From Cellvibrionales bacterium (lineage in GTDB: Bacteria > Pseudomonadota > Gammaproteobacteria > Pseudomonadales > UBA7239), in NCBI GenBank assembly GCA_016713115.1, contig JADJPU010000001.1, forward strand, positions 1,674,001 through 1,738,000: DNA of 64,000 nucleotides. The letters are read 5' to 3'. Positions 17,085-24,750 of this stretch are shown here, one piece after another. A program made the translations under genes and the position numbers. The notes under the pieces are model-generated. The model saw only the letters and a program-made list of their open reading frames with translations, was not told the origin of the DNA and made no database searches. Within the stretch, counting starts at the first letter, position 1; every line of letters begins with the position of its first letter.

Positions 17085-18652
17085 GATGCTTTCTGAGCCG
17101 AGATAATGGCGGTGCGATCTGTTTTTGTTTTATGTACAACTTGATAGGTTGTTCTAGATAGGGGTTTATCGTTGAACTCATAATGAGGCCACTGCTCCTT
17201 AGCGTAGTAGCGTGATGCTATTGGTACAGAGAGTGGGGGTAGAAAGTAGAGTTTTAGAGCGTAGTAGGCATCCCAAAAAAAACCGCCAGTTTTTATTCCG
17301 TGAATAAGTCTTCGCCAAACAAAGCCTATGTTGAAAAGTAGCGCACGCCTGTAGGCCAGTTTCGTATACTGCTCAATAGTTTCTTTGCTTAAGTGCTCGT
17401 GTGTAAATAGAGACTCGTTGGAGTAAGTGAAGTATTCATCCCAATCGTAAGAGTTGATGATATCTTTGGTGTGGTAATGGTTGAACATTTCTGTGCCAGG
17501 AAAGGCAACGGTTCTGCCAAACTTCATCATGTCTAACGGTAGCTCTCTGGCAAAATTGATGGTGTCCAGCATTGTTTGCTCGGTATCAGATGTAAGGCCA
17601 AGCATAAAAAAACCATTGACTTCCAGGCCGGCTTTGCGTGCTAGTGCCGCTGCTTTTTTTCCTTGCTTAATGCTGGCTTTGCCGCCTTTACCGAAGGCTT
17701 TTAGTATGTCGTCATTACCTGATTCGGAACCAAAAGATACGCGGTAGCAACCAGCTTTGCGCATTTTCTTGAATAGAGCTTCGTCGGCACTTTCAACGCG
17801 AATACCATTAGTGCATGCCCAAGGTAAAGGTGTGCCTGCAGCAATAATGGCATCGCAGACCTGTGTAGCCCATTCCTGATCAGATGTGAAAATATCATCA
17901 ACAATTAAAGCTTCACGAAACCCAATAGAGGCAAGTTTCTTTAGTTCTGCTGCACAGCGTTCAGGGGATTTTTTTCGATAGCCAAGTGCCATCGTCATTT
18001 TGCTGGCGCAGTAGTCGCACTTATAAACGCAGCCGCGTGAAAACTCTACACTGGCAATAGGCGGGTGGCGAGCAAAAAGTCGTGAGCTATGTTTTTGGTA
18101 AATATCTTTGTTGTAAAGCTCCCATGCAGGCATGGGTAAATCATCAAGGTTAGCAATGGGTGGCGCCATCCCTGTGAAGGTAATATTTTCATTGTTGCAG
18201 CGATAGTACAGCCCTTTGATGGTCTGTTCGGGCTTTCCATCGCAGTAGTCAGCAAAAGAAAAATCTGCTTCGCCAACAAAAACTGCATCCAGTTTTGACT
18301 CCAACATAGACTCCATAGGAAGTGCCGAAATATGAGGTCCACCACCAACAACTTTAGCGAAAGGAAGGATGTCTTTGACCAGAACACTGATGTCGCGCAG
18401 TTGGTTCATCAGAGGTGTGGTGGCGGTAATGCCAACAATATCTGGATTAAATGTTTCTAATTTCTCTTTAACGGTTAAGTAGCAGTAGGGGGTGTAGGAT
18501 AGATCCAAGATACGGACATCGTGTCCTCGCTGTATGGCGCTGCCTGCAATTGTGGATAAGCCAAGTGTGGGGAAAACAGGGTTGGCAATAGACCCTTTTG
18601 TGCCGCTATAGCTAGCAACATAAGATGGATTGATTAATAACACCTTGGCCAT
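17081..18652 (-). CDS. B12-binding-domain radical SAM enzyme
   Basis: A 523-residue protein with an N-terminal cobalamin-binding-like Rossmann domain (residues 1-140: KVLLINPSYVA, VVGGGPHISA, AVFVGEADFSF) and a radical SAM domain. The cluster motif is SRGCVYKCDYC (Cys208, Cys212, Cys215). The classical D-x-H-x2-G base-off motif is not visible, so B12 may bind differently or be absent. The last 100 residues include an aromatic segment possibly contacting membrane (FFWDAYYALKLYFLPPLSVP). Family members include methylases and ring-forming enzymes such as BchE and HpnJ types; which reaction applies here is unknown. It is first in a two-gene unit 85 bases downstream of glyA. Confidence 0.9.
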   Translation of the reverse strand: MAKVLLINPSYVASYSGTKGSIANPVFPTLGLSTIAGSAIQRGHDVRILDLSYTPYCYLTVKEKLETFNPDIVGITATTPLMNQLRDISVLVKDILPFAKVVGGGPHISALPMESMLESKLDAVFVGEADFSFADYCDGKPEQTIKGLYYRCNNENITFTGMAPPIANLDDLPMPAWELYNKDIYQKHSSRLFARHPPIASVEFSRGCVYKCDYCASKMTMALGYRKKSPERCAAELKKLASIGFREALIVDDIFTSDQEWATQVCDAIIAAGTPLPWACTNGIRVESADEALFKKMRKAGCYRVSFGSESGNDDILKAFGKGGKASIKQGKKAAALARKAGLEVNGFFMLGLTSDTEQTMLDTINFARELPLDMMKFGRTVAFPGTEMFNHYHTKDIINSYDWDEYFTYSNESLFTHEHLSKETIEQYTKLAYRRALLFNIGFVWRRLIHGIKTGGFFWDAYYALKLYFLPPLSVPIASRYYAKEQWPHYEFNDKPLSRTTYQVVHKTKTDRTAIISAQKAS

Positions 18653-18737
18653 GAAATAGTCTCAATAAACCTTTGGTTATTATTTGGAATGGCTTATATC
18701 GGTTTTAGTCTGTGCAATATGCACTAGTTCTACAGAT

Positions 18738-20000
18738 TTATCGATACACCGGATACTTCGCGCACAGCGCCGACACTTTGTCGCGCACGGCGGCAATCGT
18801 AGCTTCGGCATCACCTTTTTCCATCGCGTCGAAAATATCGCAAATCCAGTTGGCGAGTTCACGGCACTCCGCTTCGCCAAAACCGCGCGTGGTGCAGGCC
18901 GGTGTGCCAATGCGGATGCCGGAGGTCACCATCGGTGGGCGCGGATCGTTGGGCACGGCGTTTTTATTGACGGTGATATGCGCTTGGCCGAGTGCTGCAT
19001 CTGCTTCTTTGCCGGTGATGTTTTTGTCGATTAATGACAGCAAAAACAAATGGTTTTCTGTGCCGCCAGACACTACTTGGTAGCCGCGTGCGATCACGGT
19101 AGACGCCATGGCTTTAGCGTTGGCCAATACCTGTTGTTGATAGGTTTTGAAGGCTGGTTGTAGCGCTTCTTGGAAGCACACCGCTTTGGCGGCGATGACA
19201 TGCATCAGCGGACCACCTTGTTGGCCTGGGAAAACGGCAGAGTTCAATTTCTTTTCCAGCTCTTCGTTTTTGCGCGCGAGAATCAAACCACCGCGCGGGC
19301 CGCGCAGCGTTTTGTGCGTGGTGGTGGTAACGACATCGGCAAATGGCACAGGGTTGGGATAAATGCCGGCGGCAACTAGGCCTGCGACATGCGCCATATC
19401 CACAAACAAATACGCGCCCACTTTGTCGGCAATTTCGCGGTAGCGTGGAAAATCCAGCACGCCGGAATAGGCAGAAAAGCCTGCGACGATCATTTTGGGT
19501 TTGTGTTCGATGGCGAGTTTTTCCATCGCATCGTAATCAATCAGACCAGTTTCTGGATTCAGACCGTATTGCACCGATTTATAAATCTTGCCGGAAAAAT
19601 TCACGCCTGCGCCGTGCGTGAGATGGCCGCCGTGCGCGAGTGACATACCGAGCACCGTGTCACCCGCTTGGCACAGCGCCATGTAAACAGCGGCGTTGGC
19701 TTGGCTGCCGGAGTGCGGCTGCACATTGGCGTAATCTGCGCCAAATAATTGCTTGGCGCGGTCGATGGCGAGTTGCTCTACCACATCCACATATTCGCAG
19801 CCGCCGTAGTAGCGTTTGCCTGGGTAGCCTTCGGCGTATTTGTTGGTCAGTTCGGAGCCTTGCGCGGCCATCACCGCAGGGCTGGCGTAGTTTTCAGAGG
19901 CGATCAATTCAATGTGGTCTTCCTGCCGTTTTTGCTCGCTTTGAATGGCGCTCCACAGGGCGGGATCAAACGAGGCGAGGGTGACATCTTTACTGAACAT
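18738..20000 (-). CDS. glyA: Serine hydroxymethyltransferase
   Basis: PLP enzyme interconverting serine and glycine with transfer of a one-carbon unit to tetrahydrofolate. The PLP lysine is Lys230 in TTTTHKTLRGPRGG. Other family blocks include ELIASENYAS, GCEYVDVVE and PHSGSQANAAVY. I choose the ATG at 20000 (MFSKD, 420 residues) because GGAG lies eight bases upstream; an ATG at 20006 is too close to that site and a frame to 20084 has no homologous extension. Divergent from tusA. In relatives nrdR follows directly, while here two radical SAM genes intervene. Confidence 0.97.
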   Translation of the reverse strand: MFSKDVTLASFDPALWSAIQSEQKRQEDHIELIASENYASPAVMAAQGSELTNKYAEGYPGKRYYGGCEYVDVVEQLAIDRAKQLFGADYANVQPHSGSQANAAVYMALCQAGDTVLGMSLAHGGHLTHGAGVNFSGKIYKSVQYGLNPETGLIDYDAMEKLAIEHKPKMIVAGFSAYSGVLDFPRYREIADKVGAYLFVDMAHVAGLVAAGIYPNPVPFADVVTTTTHKTLRGPRGGLILARKNEELEKKLNSAVFPGQQGGPLMHVIAAKAVCFQEALQPAFKTYQQQVLANAKAMASTVIARGYQVVSGGTENHLFLLSLIDKNITGKEADAALGQAHITVNKNAVPNDPRPPMVTSGIRIGTPACTTRGFGEAECRELANWICDIFDAMEKGDAEATIAAVRDKVSALCAKYPVYR

Positions 20001-20117
20001 GGTCATGGCTCCAAAACGGTAATGCGGTGGAAAAAACGATGCCGCATTGTACACGAGGGGTCGCTTTCGGCAGAATGCCAGCAACCCTTTGCGCCCTGCC
20101 GTTATCGCTGTTTGCTT

Positions 20118-20369
20118 ATGTCAGATTCGTTAAGCCCCGATCATTCCATTGATGCGCGCCGTTTGTATTGCCCAGAGCCGGTGATGCTGCTGCACAAAGC
20201 CGTGCGTGAAGTGTTGGCAGGGCAGTTGATTGAAATGTGGGCGACCGACCCTTCTACCACGCGCGATGTGCCAAAGTTTTGTCATTTTTTGGGGCATGAA
20301 TTGTTGGTGCAAACGCAGGAAGGCGAGTTGTATCGCTATGTCATTCGCAAAATCGTAAAAGAGGTTTGA
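20118..20369 (+). CDS. tusA: TusA-family sulfur carrier protein
   Basis: An 83-residue SirA/TusA protein. The persulfide-carrying cysteine is Cys18 in DARRLYCPEPVML, the CPxP signature. The remainder (IEMWATDPSTTRDVPKFCH) matches the family fold. Such proteins relay sulfur, for example to tRNA thiolation. Start ATG at 20118; a longer in-frame extension upstream overlaps glyA and is non-coding. It precedes gloA by one base, so the two are one transcript. Confidence 0.93.
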   Translation: MSDSLSPDHSIDARRLYCPEPVMLLHKAVREVLAGQLIEMWATDPSTTRDVPKFCHFLGHELLVQTQEGELYRYVIRKIVKEV

Positions 20370-20370
20370 A

Positions 20371-20754
20371 ATGCGTTTATTGCACACTATGTTGCGCGTG
20401 ACCGATTTGCCGCGCTCAATTACTTTTTACACCGATGTGTTGGGAATGTCCTTGTTGCGTCAGCAAGATTATCCCGACGGGCAATTCACTTTGGCATTTC
20501 TCGGCTACGGCAGCGAAGCAGAAAACACCGTGATTGAACTCACCTATAACTGGGGTGTGCACAGTTATGAATTGGGAACGGCTTACGGGCATATCGCGCT
20601 AGAAGTGGATGATGTGCAGGCAGCGGTGGATGCTATGCGTGCTAAGGGCGCCAAGATTTTGCGCGAACCGGGGCCGATGAAAGCAGGTACAACGGTGTTG
20701 GCATTTTTGGAAGATCCTGATGGCTACCGCATAGAGTTATTGGCAAAACATTAA
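20371..20754 (+). CDS. gloA: Lactoylglutathione lyase (glyoxalase I)
   Basis: Isomerises the methylglyoxal-glutathione hemithioacetal to S-lactoylglutathione. All four metal ligands are present at the same positions as in E. coli GloA: His5, Glu56, His74 and Glu122. The 127-residue length and the motif GYGSEAENTVIELTYNWGV are typical of the nickel-type bacterial enzyme. Confidence 0.97.
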   Translation: MRLLHTMLRVTDLPRSITFYTDVLGMSLLRQQDYPDGQFTLAFLGYGSEAENTVIELTYNWGVHSYELGTAYGHIALEVDDVQAAVDAMRAKGAKILREPGPMKAGTTVLAFLEDPDGYRIELLAKH

Positions 20755-20778
20755 AAATAAAACAATCAGGAGTGAATA

Positions 20779-21477
20779 ATGAGCGCAACACCTAACAATC
20801 AACATGGCTCGTTGGAAACAGCCGTTGCTGGTCAATACGATTTCACCATTGGCGAAGTGTTGTCGGAAGCTTGGGCGAGGATTGATGGCTACAAGTTGCC
20901 ATATGCCATCATCACTTCTGTGTACTTTCTTGTTTATTTTATTGCGTTGGTTTTGGTGATTGCAGGGTTGGGTGAAGAAGAGAGCGCACGCGCACAAGCC
21001 GTTATTCAGTTATTGAGTTTTGCCATGATGCCGATGAGTGCTGCGCTCACAATGATGGGTCTTCACATGGCCATGGGAAGACCGATTACTGTTAAACAGT
21101 TGTTTGCTTATTACAACAGCAAAGGTTTGGCGATTATCGGTTTACAAATTGTCATGATGATGGCCATCGTATTAGGTTTGTTGTTGTTTATTATCCCCGG
21201 TATTTATTTGTCGATTGCTTTGATGTTTGCAGTGCCGCTGATGTTGGAAAAAAATCTCTCCATCATCGATGCCTTTGAAGCATCGCGCAAAGCTGTAACG
21301 CACCACTGGTTCAAACTGTTTGGCCTGTTATTTGTGATGGGATTAATTCTGTTTTTGTCGATGTTGCCCTTGGGAATCGGTTTAATCTGGACTATGCCGA
21401 TGATGATGGCGGTGATCGGTGTGTTGTATCGCCGGATGTTCGGTATCAGTGAGCAGGCTGATAGCTTATTGCTGTGA
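20779..21477 (+). CDS. Uncharacterised multi-pass membrane protein
   Basis: A 232-residue protein with a soluble N-terminus and about five hydrophobic segments (near residues 42-62, 75-95, 115-150, 185-205 and 205-222). The stretch LLLFIIPGIYLSIAL, followed by PLMLEKNLSIIDAFEASRKAV, is characteristic of a widespread family of small inner-membrane proteins of unknown function (DUF975/glycerophosphodiester phosphodiesterase membrane-domain-like). AGGAG lies seven bases before the ATG. The 3' end overlaps the restored end of convergent greB by about 30 bases. Confidence 0.75.
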   Translation: MSATPNNQHGSLETAVAGQYDFTIGEVLSEAWARIDGYKLPYAIITSVYFLVYFIALVLVIAGLGEEESARAQAVIQLLSFAMMPMSAALTMMGLHMAMGRPITVKQLFAYYNSKGLAIIGLQIVMMMAIVLGLLLFIIPGIYLSIALMFAVPLMLEKNLSIIDAFEASRKAVTHHWFKLFGLLFVMGLILFLSMLPLGIGLIWTMPMMMAVIGVLYRRMFGISEQADSLLL

Positions 21478-21954
21478 TAAATAATTGTCGTTGGTTGTGT
21501 GCGGTTTGGAAGGTGATTTCATCGTCGAGTTGCTTGCCAGGCGCCGCGCGCGCCAAGGGGGTGAATCCATGCTGATCCAATTTTTCGCTGGGTCAATTTC
21601 ATCGGGCCCTACAATGCGGTAGCACGCCTCATTGCCGTCTTCGTCTTCCACCGTAATCCACGCGCCAAAAAATACTTTGTGTTGTTGATCTGGGATGCGA
21701 TCCACCACAGTGAGTGTTTCCAAGCGTTTGCTCAAATAGCGCACGCGACTGTCAATTTCACGCAAGCGGCGTTTGCCGTAAATGTAATCCCCGTTTTCTG
21801 AGCGGTCGCCGTTTTTTGCCGCTTCGTGTACAGCGGCAGTCACCTGCGGTCTTTCCACTTTCCATAATTGATGCAATTCAGCGCGCAGCGCCGCAGCGCC
21901 TTCTGCCGTGATGTAGGCGGAGCCTTTGGGTGTTGGCGGTCGATAGCGTCCCAT
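21466..21954 (-). CDS. greB: GreB transcript cleavage factor (frameshifted near its C-terminus)
   Basis: GreB rescues backtracked RNA polymerase by stimulating transcript cleavage. The coiled-coil tip is AAKNGDRSENGDYIYGKRR, with the conserved acidic pair, and VFFGAWITVEDEDG with YRIVGPDEIDPAKNWISMDS follows. After ISMDSP the frame fails at a GGGGG run (21557-21561 on the plus strand). In another frame the expected tail reads LARAAPGKQLDDEITFQT and ends ITAISYQPAH with a stop at 21446. Six C in the coding strand instead of five restores it. As written the last 30 residues are not GreB. The intact protein would be about 169 residues. Confidence 0.9.
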   Translation of the reverse strand: MGRYRPPTPKGSAYITAEGAAALRAELHQLWKVERPQVTAAVHEAAKNGDRSENGDYIYGKRRLREIDSRVRYLSKRLETLTVVDRIPDQQHKVFFGAWITVEDEDGNEACYRIVGPDEIDPAKNWISMDSPPWRARRLASNSTMKSPSKPHTTNDNYLSQQ

Positions 21955-22096
21955 GATGGGTGTCCGATTTCTAGAGCAAGCTCATTACTGTGAGGCCTAA
22001 AGCACAAGAAAGTTGCGTTGACTGTCTGTATGCAAAAAATGATGGCTCGTGGTGCGAGATGGTTGTGTGTGACAAGTGATCTAACTTGCCACGAAT

Positions 22097-22357
22097 TCAC
22101 TTTGCTTGGAGTGGAAACCGCTCAGGGTTCCTAATGATTTCTAAGGTTAGATCCACGTCAATCTCTGGCCAGTACAGATGACCATTTGATGACTCTTGTA
22201 CGAAAAGAATAGATTTTAATGGTTGCTCTTTGAACCAAGGGAAATCTTGGTAAGACATAAACAACTCTTCGCCTTGAGAAAAAATCCAAATGCCATGACT
22301 AGAGATGTGGGTTACTTCAGCCGCCGAAGTGCTCTTTCCAAGCGCTAATGAACTCAT
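22097..22357 (-). CDS. DUF2442 domain protein (partner of DUF4160)
   Basis: An 86-residue protein of the DUF2442 type: THISSHGIWIFSQGEELFMSYQDFPWFK and LYWPEIDVDLTLEIIRNPERFP are characteristic. The start at 22357 has GAGG nine bases upstream; an earlier Met at 22390 is less likely. The gene overlaps the upstream DUF4160 gene by 41 bases. Such pairs are mobile, sometimes predicted as toxin-antitoxin-like modules, with DUF2442 the possible DNA-binding or antidote member; no activity is proven from sequence. Inserted between greB and yciH. Confidence 0.8.
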   Translation of the reverse strand: MSSLALGKSTSAAEVTHISSHGIWIFSQGEELFMSYQDFPWFKEQPLKSILFVQESSNGHLYWPEIDVDLTLEIIRNPERFPLQAK

Positions 22358-22556
22358 GGTTATGTGCCTCAATAACTGTTTCAATTTCACGAAGTTGAAC
22401 GCGGCTCAAGTTAAAATTTTTTGCCAACTCAATCTCCGGCTCTAACCAAAATTTAGCTTCGCCGGACTCACACATGACATGCACATGTATTCTTGACTCT
22501 TCTCTGGAAAAGAAGAAGAAACGATAGCCTTTCTCTCGGTGGATAGTTGGGCTCAT
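22317..22556 (-). CDS. DUF4160 domain protein
   Basis: A 79-residue protein with the DUF4160 signature: SPTIHREKGYRFFFFSREE, RIHVHVMCESGEAKFWLEP and LSRVQLREIETVIEAHNHEFISAWKEHF. AGGAG lies just upstream of the ATG. It is first in the two-gene unit with DUF2442. DUF4160 proteins are small, accessory and patchily distributed; a toxin role has been suggested by genomic prediction only. Confidence 0.82.
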   Translation of the reverse strand: MSPTIHREKGYRFFFFSREESRIHVHVMCESGEAKFWLEPEIELAKNFNLSRVQLREIETVIEAHNHEFISAWKEHFGG

Positions 22557-22649
22557 GTCTCCTGCGCCTTATGCAACATGCAGTGTCAATCAAGATAGCA
22601 TACCGGCCTATACGGTGGTATCTATGCCAGTGGTGCCGCTTACTTTTGT

Positions 22650-22979
22650 TTAACCACCAGCCAACTTCACTTTAAAGCCGCGCTTTTCTAACTCGGCTTT
22701 CAGGTTTTCGCGCTGGTCGCCTTGAATTTCAATCGTCCATTCTTTTACCGTGCCGCCGGTGCCGCACAGTTGTTTCAATTGTTTGGCGAGTATTTGTAAT
22801 TCAGCAGCAGGCAACTCAAAGCCGGTAAGTGTGGTCACGCCTTTGCCGTTGCGCCCAGCGGTTTCGCGGCGTATGCGAATAAAGCCGTCACCTTTAGGCG
22901 GCAAAGTGGGCAGCGGGTCGATGGATTTGATGCGACCTGCATCGGTGGAGTAAACCAGTTTGCTGTCTTTTTTGCTCAT
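22650..22979 (-). CDS. yciH: YciH, SUI1/eIF1-like translation factor
   Basis: A 109-residue protein with the SUI1 fold: VTTLTGFELPAAELQILAKQLKQLCGTGGTVKEWTIEIQGD is the core motif, and a basic N-terminal half precedes it. In E. coli YciH resembles eIF1 and affects initiation fidelity and stress translation. Its ATG overlaps the stop of the quinone oxidoreductase gene by four bases, making it the last gene of the lemA operon. Confidence 0.93.
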   Translation of the reverse strand: MSKKDSKLVYSTDAGRIKSIDPLPTLPPKGDGFIRIRRETAGRNGKGVTTLTGFELPAAELQILAKQLKQLCGTGGTVKEWTIEIQGDQRENLKAELEKRGFKVKLAGG

Positions 22980-23962
22980 GAGTTTTCTTCAATCGTGATG
23001 GCGATTTTTCCAAAATGTGTACGGTTTTGCATGCGTTGATGCGCTGTTTCCACCTGTTGGAAATCAAATGTGCTGTCGATGATAGGGCGAAACGCGCCGC
23101 TGGCTATCCACGGCCAAGCGCGCTGACGAATATCGCTCACGATAGCGGCTTTTTGTGCAGCAGATTGCGCGCGCAGCGTGGAGCCGGTGATGGTTAAACG
23201 CTTCATCATCATTGCGGCAAGATTGATTTCACTTTTGCTGCCGTTCAGTACGGCGATGTTGACGATACGCCCATCCACTGCCGCGAGTTTGATGTGCTGT
23301 GCCAGCGCAGCGTCGCCAAGGATATCCAGCGTGACATCCACGCCGTGTTTTTGTGTGGCATCCAATAATTGTTCCGTGAGATTTTCGTGGTGGTAATCAA
23401 AAGCTTTTTCTGCACCTAAAGTGACACAGCGCACACACTTTTCTGCGCTGCCGGCGGTGGTGAAAACGCGCGCACCAGCGAGTGTGGCAAGTTGGATGGC
23501 GGTGGTGCCTATGCCGCTGCTGCCTGCTTGAATTAAAACGGTTTCGCCTGCTTGTAATTTCCCGCGTTGCAATAAGTTGTGCCAAACCGTAATAAAAGAT
23601 TCGGGCAAACAGGCGGCTTCTGCCGCGCTGTAGTTGTCTGGCCAAGGCAAGCACTGTGTTGTGGGTGCAAAGCAGTAATTGCTATAGCCGCCGCCGTTAA
23701 CTAGTGCGCAGACGCGATCACCTGCGCGCCATTGCTGCACGGATTTTCCAGAGGCAATGACGGTGCCAGCCACTTCCAAACCGAGTATGGGCGAAGCATC
23801 AGCTGGTGCAGGATACAGCCCTGCTTTTTGCAATAAATCAGGGCGATTGATGCCGAAAGCAGCCACGGCAATCAGCACTTCATCGTCACCAATATTGCGC
23901 AGTGTTTGTTCTGCAATTTGCAGGGATTGATTGGGTAGATGTTGGATAAAACGCTGTTTCAT
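22976..23962 (-). CDS. NAD(P)H quinone oxidoreductase, PIG3/zinc-independent alcohol dehydrogenase type
   Basis: A 328-residue medium-chain dehydrogenase without zinc ligands. It shows GINRPDLLQKAGLYPAP near residue 35, GLEVAGTV, GDRVCALVNGGGYSNYC and the NADP-binding loop QAGSSGIGTTAIQLA. These match the PIG3 (TP53I3) quinone reductase family. Start overlaps the stop of the M48 protease C-terminal segment by four bases (ATGA). The physiological acceptor is unknown. Confidence 0.92.
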   Translation of the reverse strand: MKQRFIQHLPNQSLQIAEQTLRNIGDDEVLIAVAAFGINRPDLLQKAGLYPAPADASPILGLEVAGTVIASGKSVQQWRAGDRVCALVNGGGYSNYCFAPTTQCLPWPDNYSAAEAACLPESFITVWHNLLQRGKLQAGETVLIQAGSSGIGTTAIQLATLAGARVFTTAGSAEKCVRCVTLGAEKAFDYHHENLTEQLLDATQKHGVDVTLDILGDAALAQHIKLAAVDGRIVNIAVLNGSKSEINLAAMMMKRLTITGSTLRAQSAAQKAAIVSDIRQRAWPWIASGAFRPIIDSTFDFQQVETAHQRMQNRTHFGKIAITIEENS

Positions 23963-24750
23963 GCAGCAGTTTGTTGCGCGGCAATCGGTGGAATAGGTGC
24001 GTCCAGTGTGTCGGCCACCGCGCGCAGCAATTCTATGGCTTCTGCGCTGTATTGTTGCTGCTCGTCTGCAATGGCGGCGCAGCAGGCTTTTAACAGGCGA
24101 GGTTTTGCCAAGGCTTGCAAACCGCGTAATTGTTGCACGGCTTGATCGAGCGCGCTGATGTTTGACAACACAGCTAGATCACAAGCGGCAGCAGGTAGGC
24201 CGAGTTGCTGCCAAGCGGTGTTGAAAAAAGTTGGTGCAGTCTCCTGTGTGTGAGTGGCCAAACTCAAAGCCGATAACACTGTGCGACAACTATTTTGCGT
24301 TGCTGCTAAAGAGTGTGAACTGCTGGCGTATTTTTGTGCGTCGAGTGATTGCCGCAAAATTCGATACAACGACCATTCAAATAATGAGATGTGTTGATCG
24401 GCATTGATTTGTGTGATGACAGCTTGCAGAAATTGCTCGCGCTGCTCGGTGCCTAATAATTTCAAGCTGGGCAGACACAAATCTAACAAGGGCAGACGCA
24501 ATTTGTAAGGCAATTGTTTTACGGGTTCGGCAATTTTTTCACAGAGAGTAAAAACACTGCCTTGCGTATTTTTTTGTAAAACAGCAAACGCGTGTGCGTT
24601 GTCTAGTGTGTGGCGCTCTAGCAGCAAGCAGTGAGCAATGGCGCTGGCCCCCCAAGATTCTCGCGCCAGTTTTTGTAAATCTTCGGGTATGTCGATCAGA
24701 CGCTGTTTGGCTTCGCGCAAATGTTCTGGTTGCGGTGCGCCGATGCTGTT
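23959..24750 (-). CDS. C-terminal domain of M48 protease, separated by a frameshift
   Basis: About 263 residues that continue the M48 protease after a frame change near 24745-24757. The segment starts IGAPQPEHLREAKQRLIDIP and is helical throughout, with no membrane segment and a Pro/Ala/Gln-rich end. There is no ATG or ribosome site at its beginning, so it is not a separate gene. It is joined to 24539-25897 by removing one base in the run GCTTTAGAACAGC (coding strand). Larger M48 proteins next to lemA in proteobacteria have a comparable helical extension. Its function is unknown. Confidence 0.8.
   Translation of the reverse strand, partial: NSIGAPQPEHLREAKQRLIDIPEDLQKLARESWGASAIAHCLLLERHTLDNAHAFAVLQKNTQGSVFTLCEKIAEPVKQLPYKLRLPLLDLCLPSLKLLGTEQREQFLQAVITQINADQHISLFEWSLYRILRQSLDAQKYASSSHSLAATQNSCRTVLSALSLATHTQETAPTFFNTAWQQLGLPAAACDLAVLSNISALDQAVQQLRGLQALAKPRLLKACCAAIADEQQQYSAEAIELLRAVADTLDAPIPPIAAQQTAA

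Noticed and set aside
16068..18737. RiPP precursor peptide near the radical SAM genes
   Set aside because: The 85-base gap to glyA and the junction with yfbR have no room for a start, ribosome site and leader peptide; none was found in the flanks.
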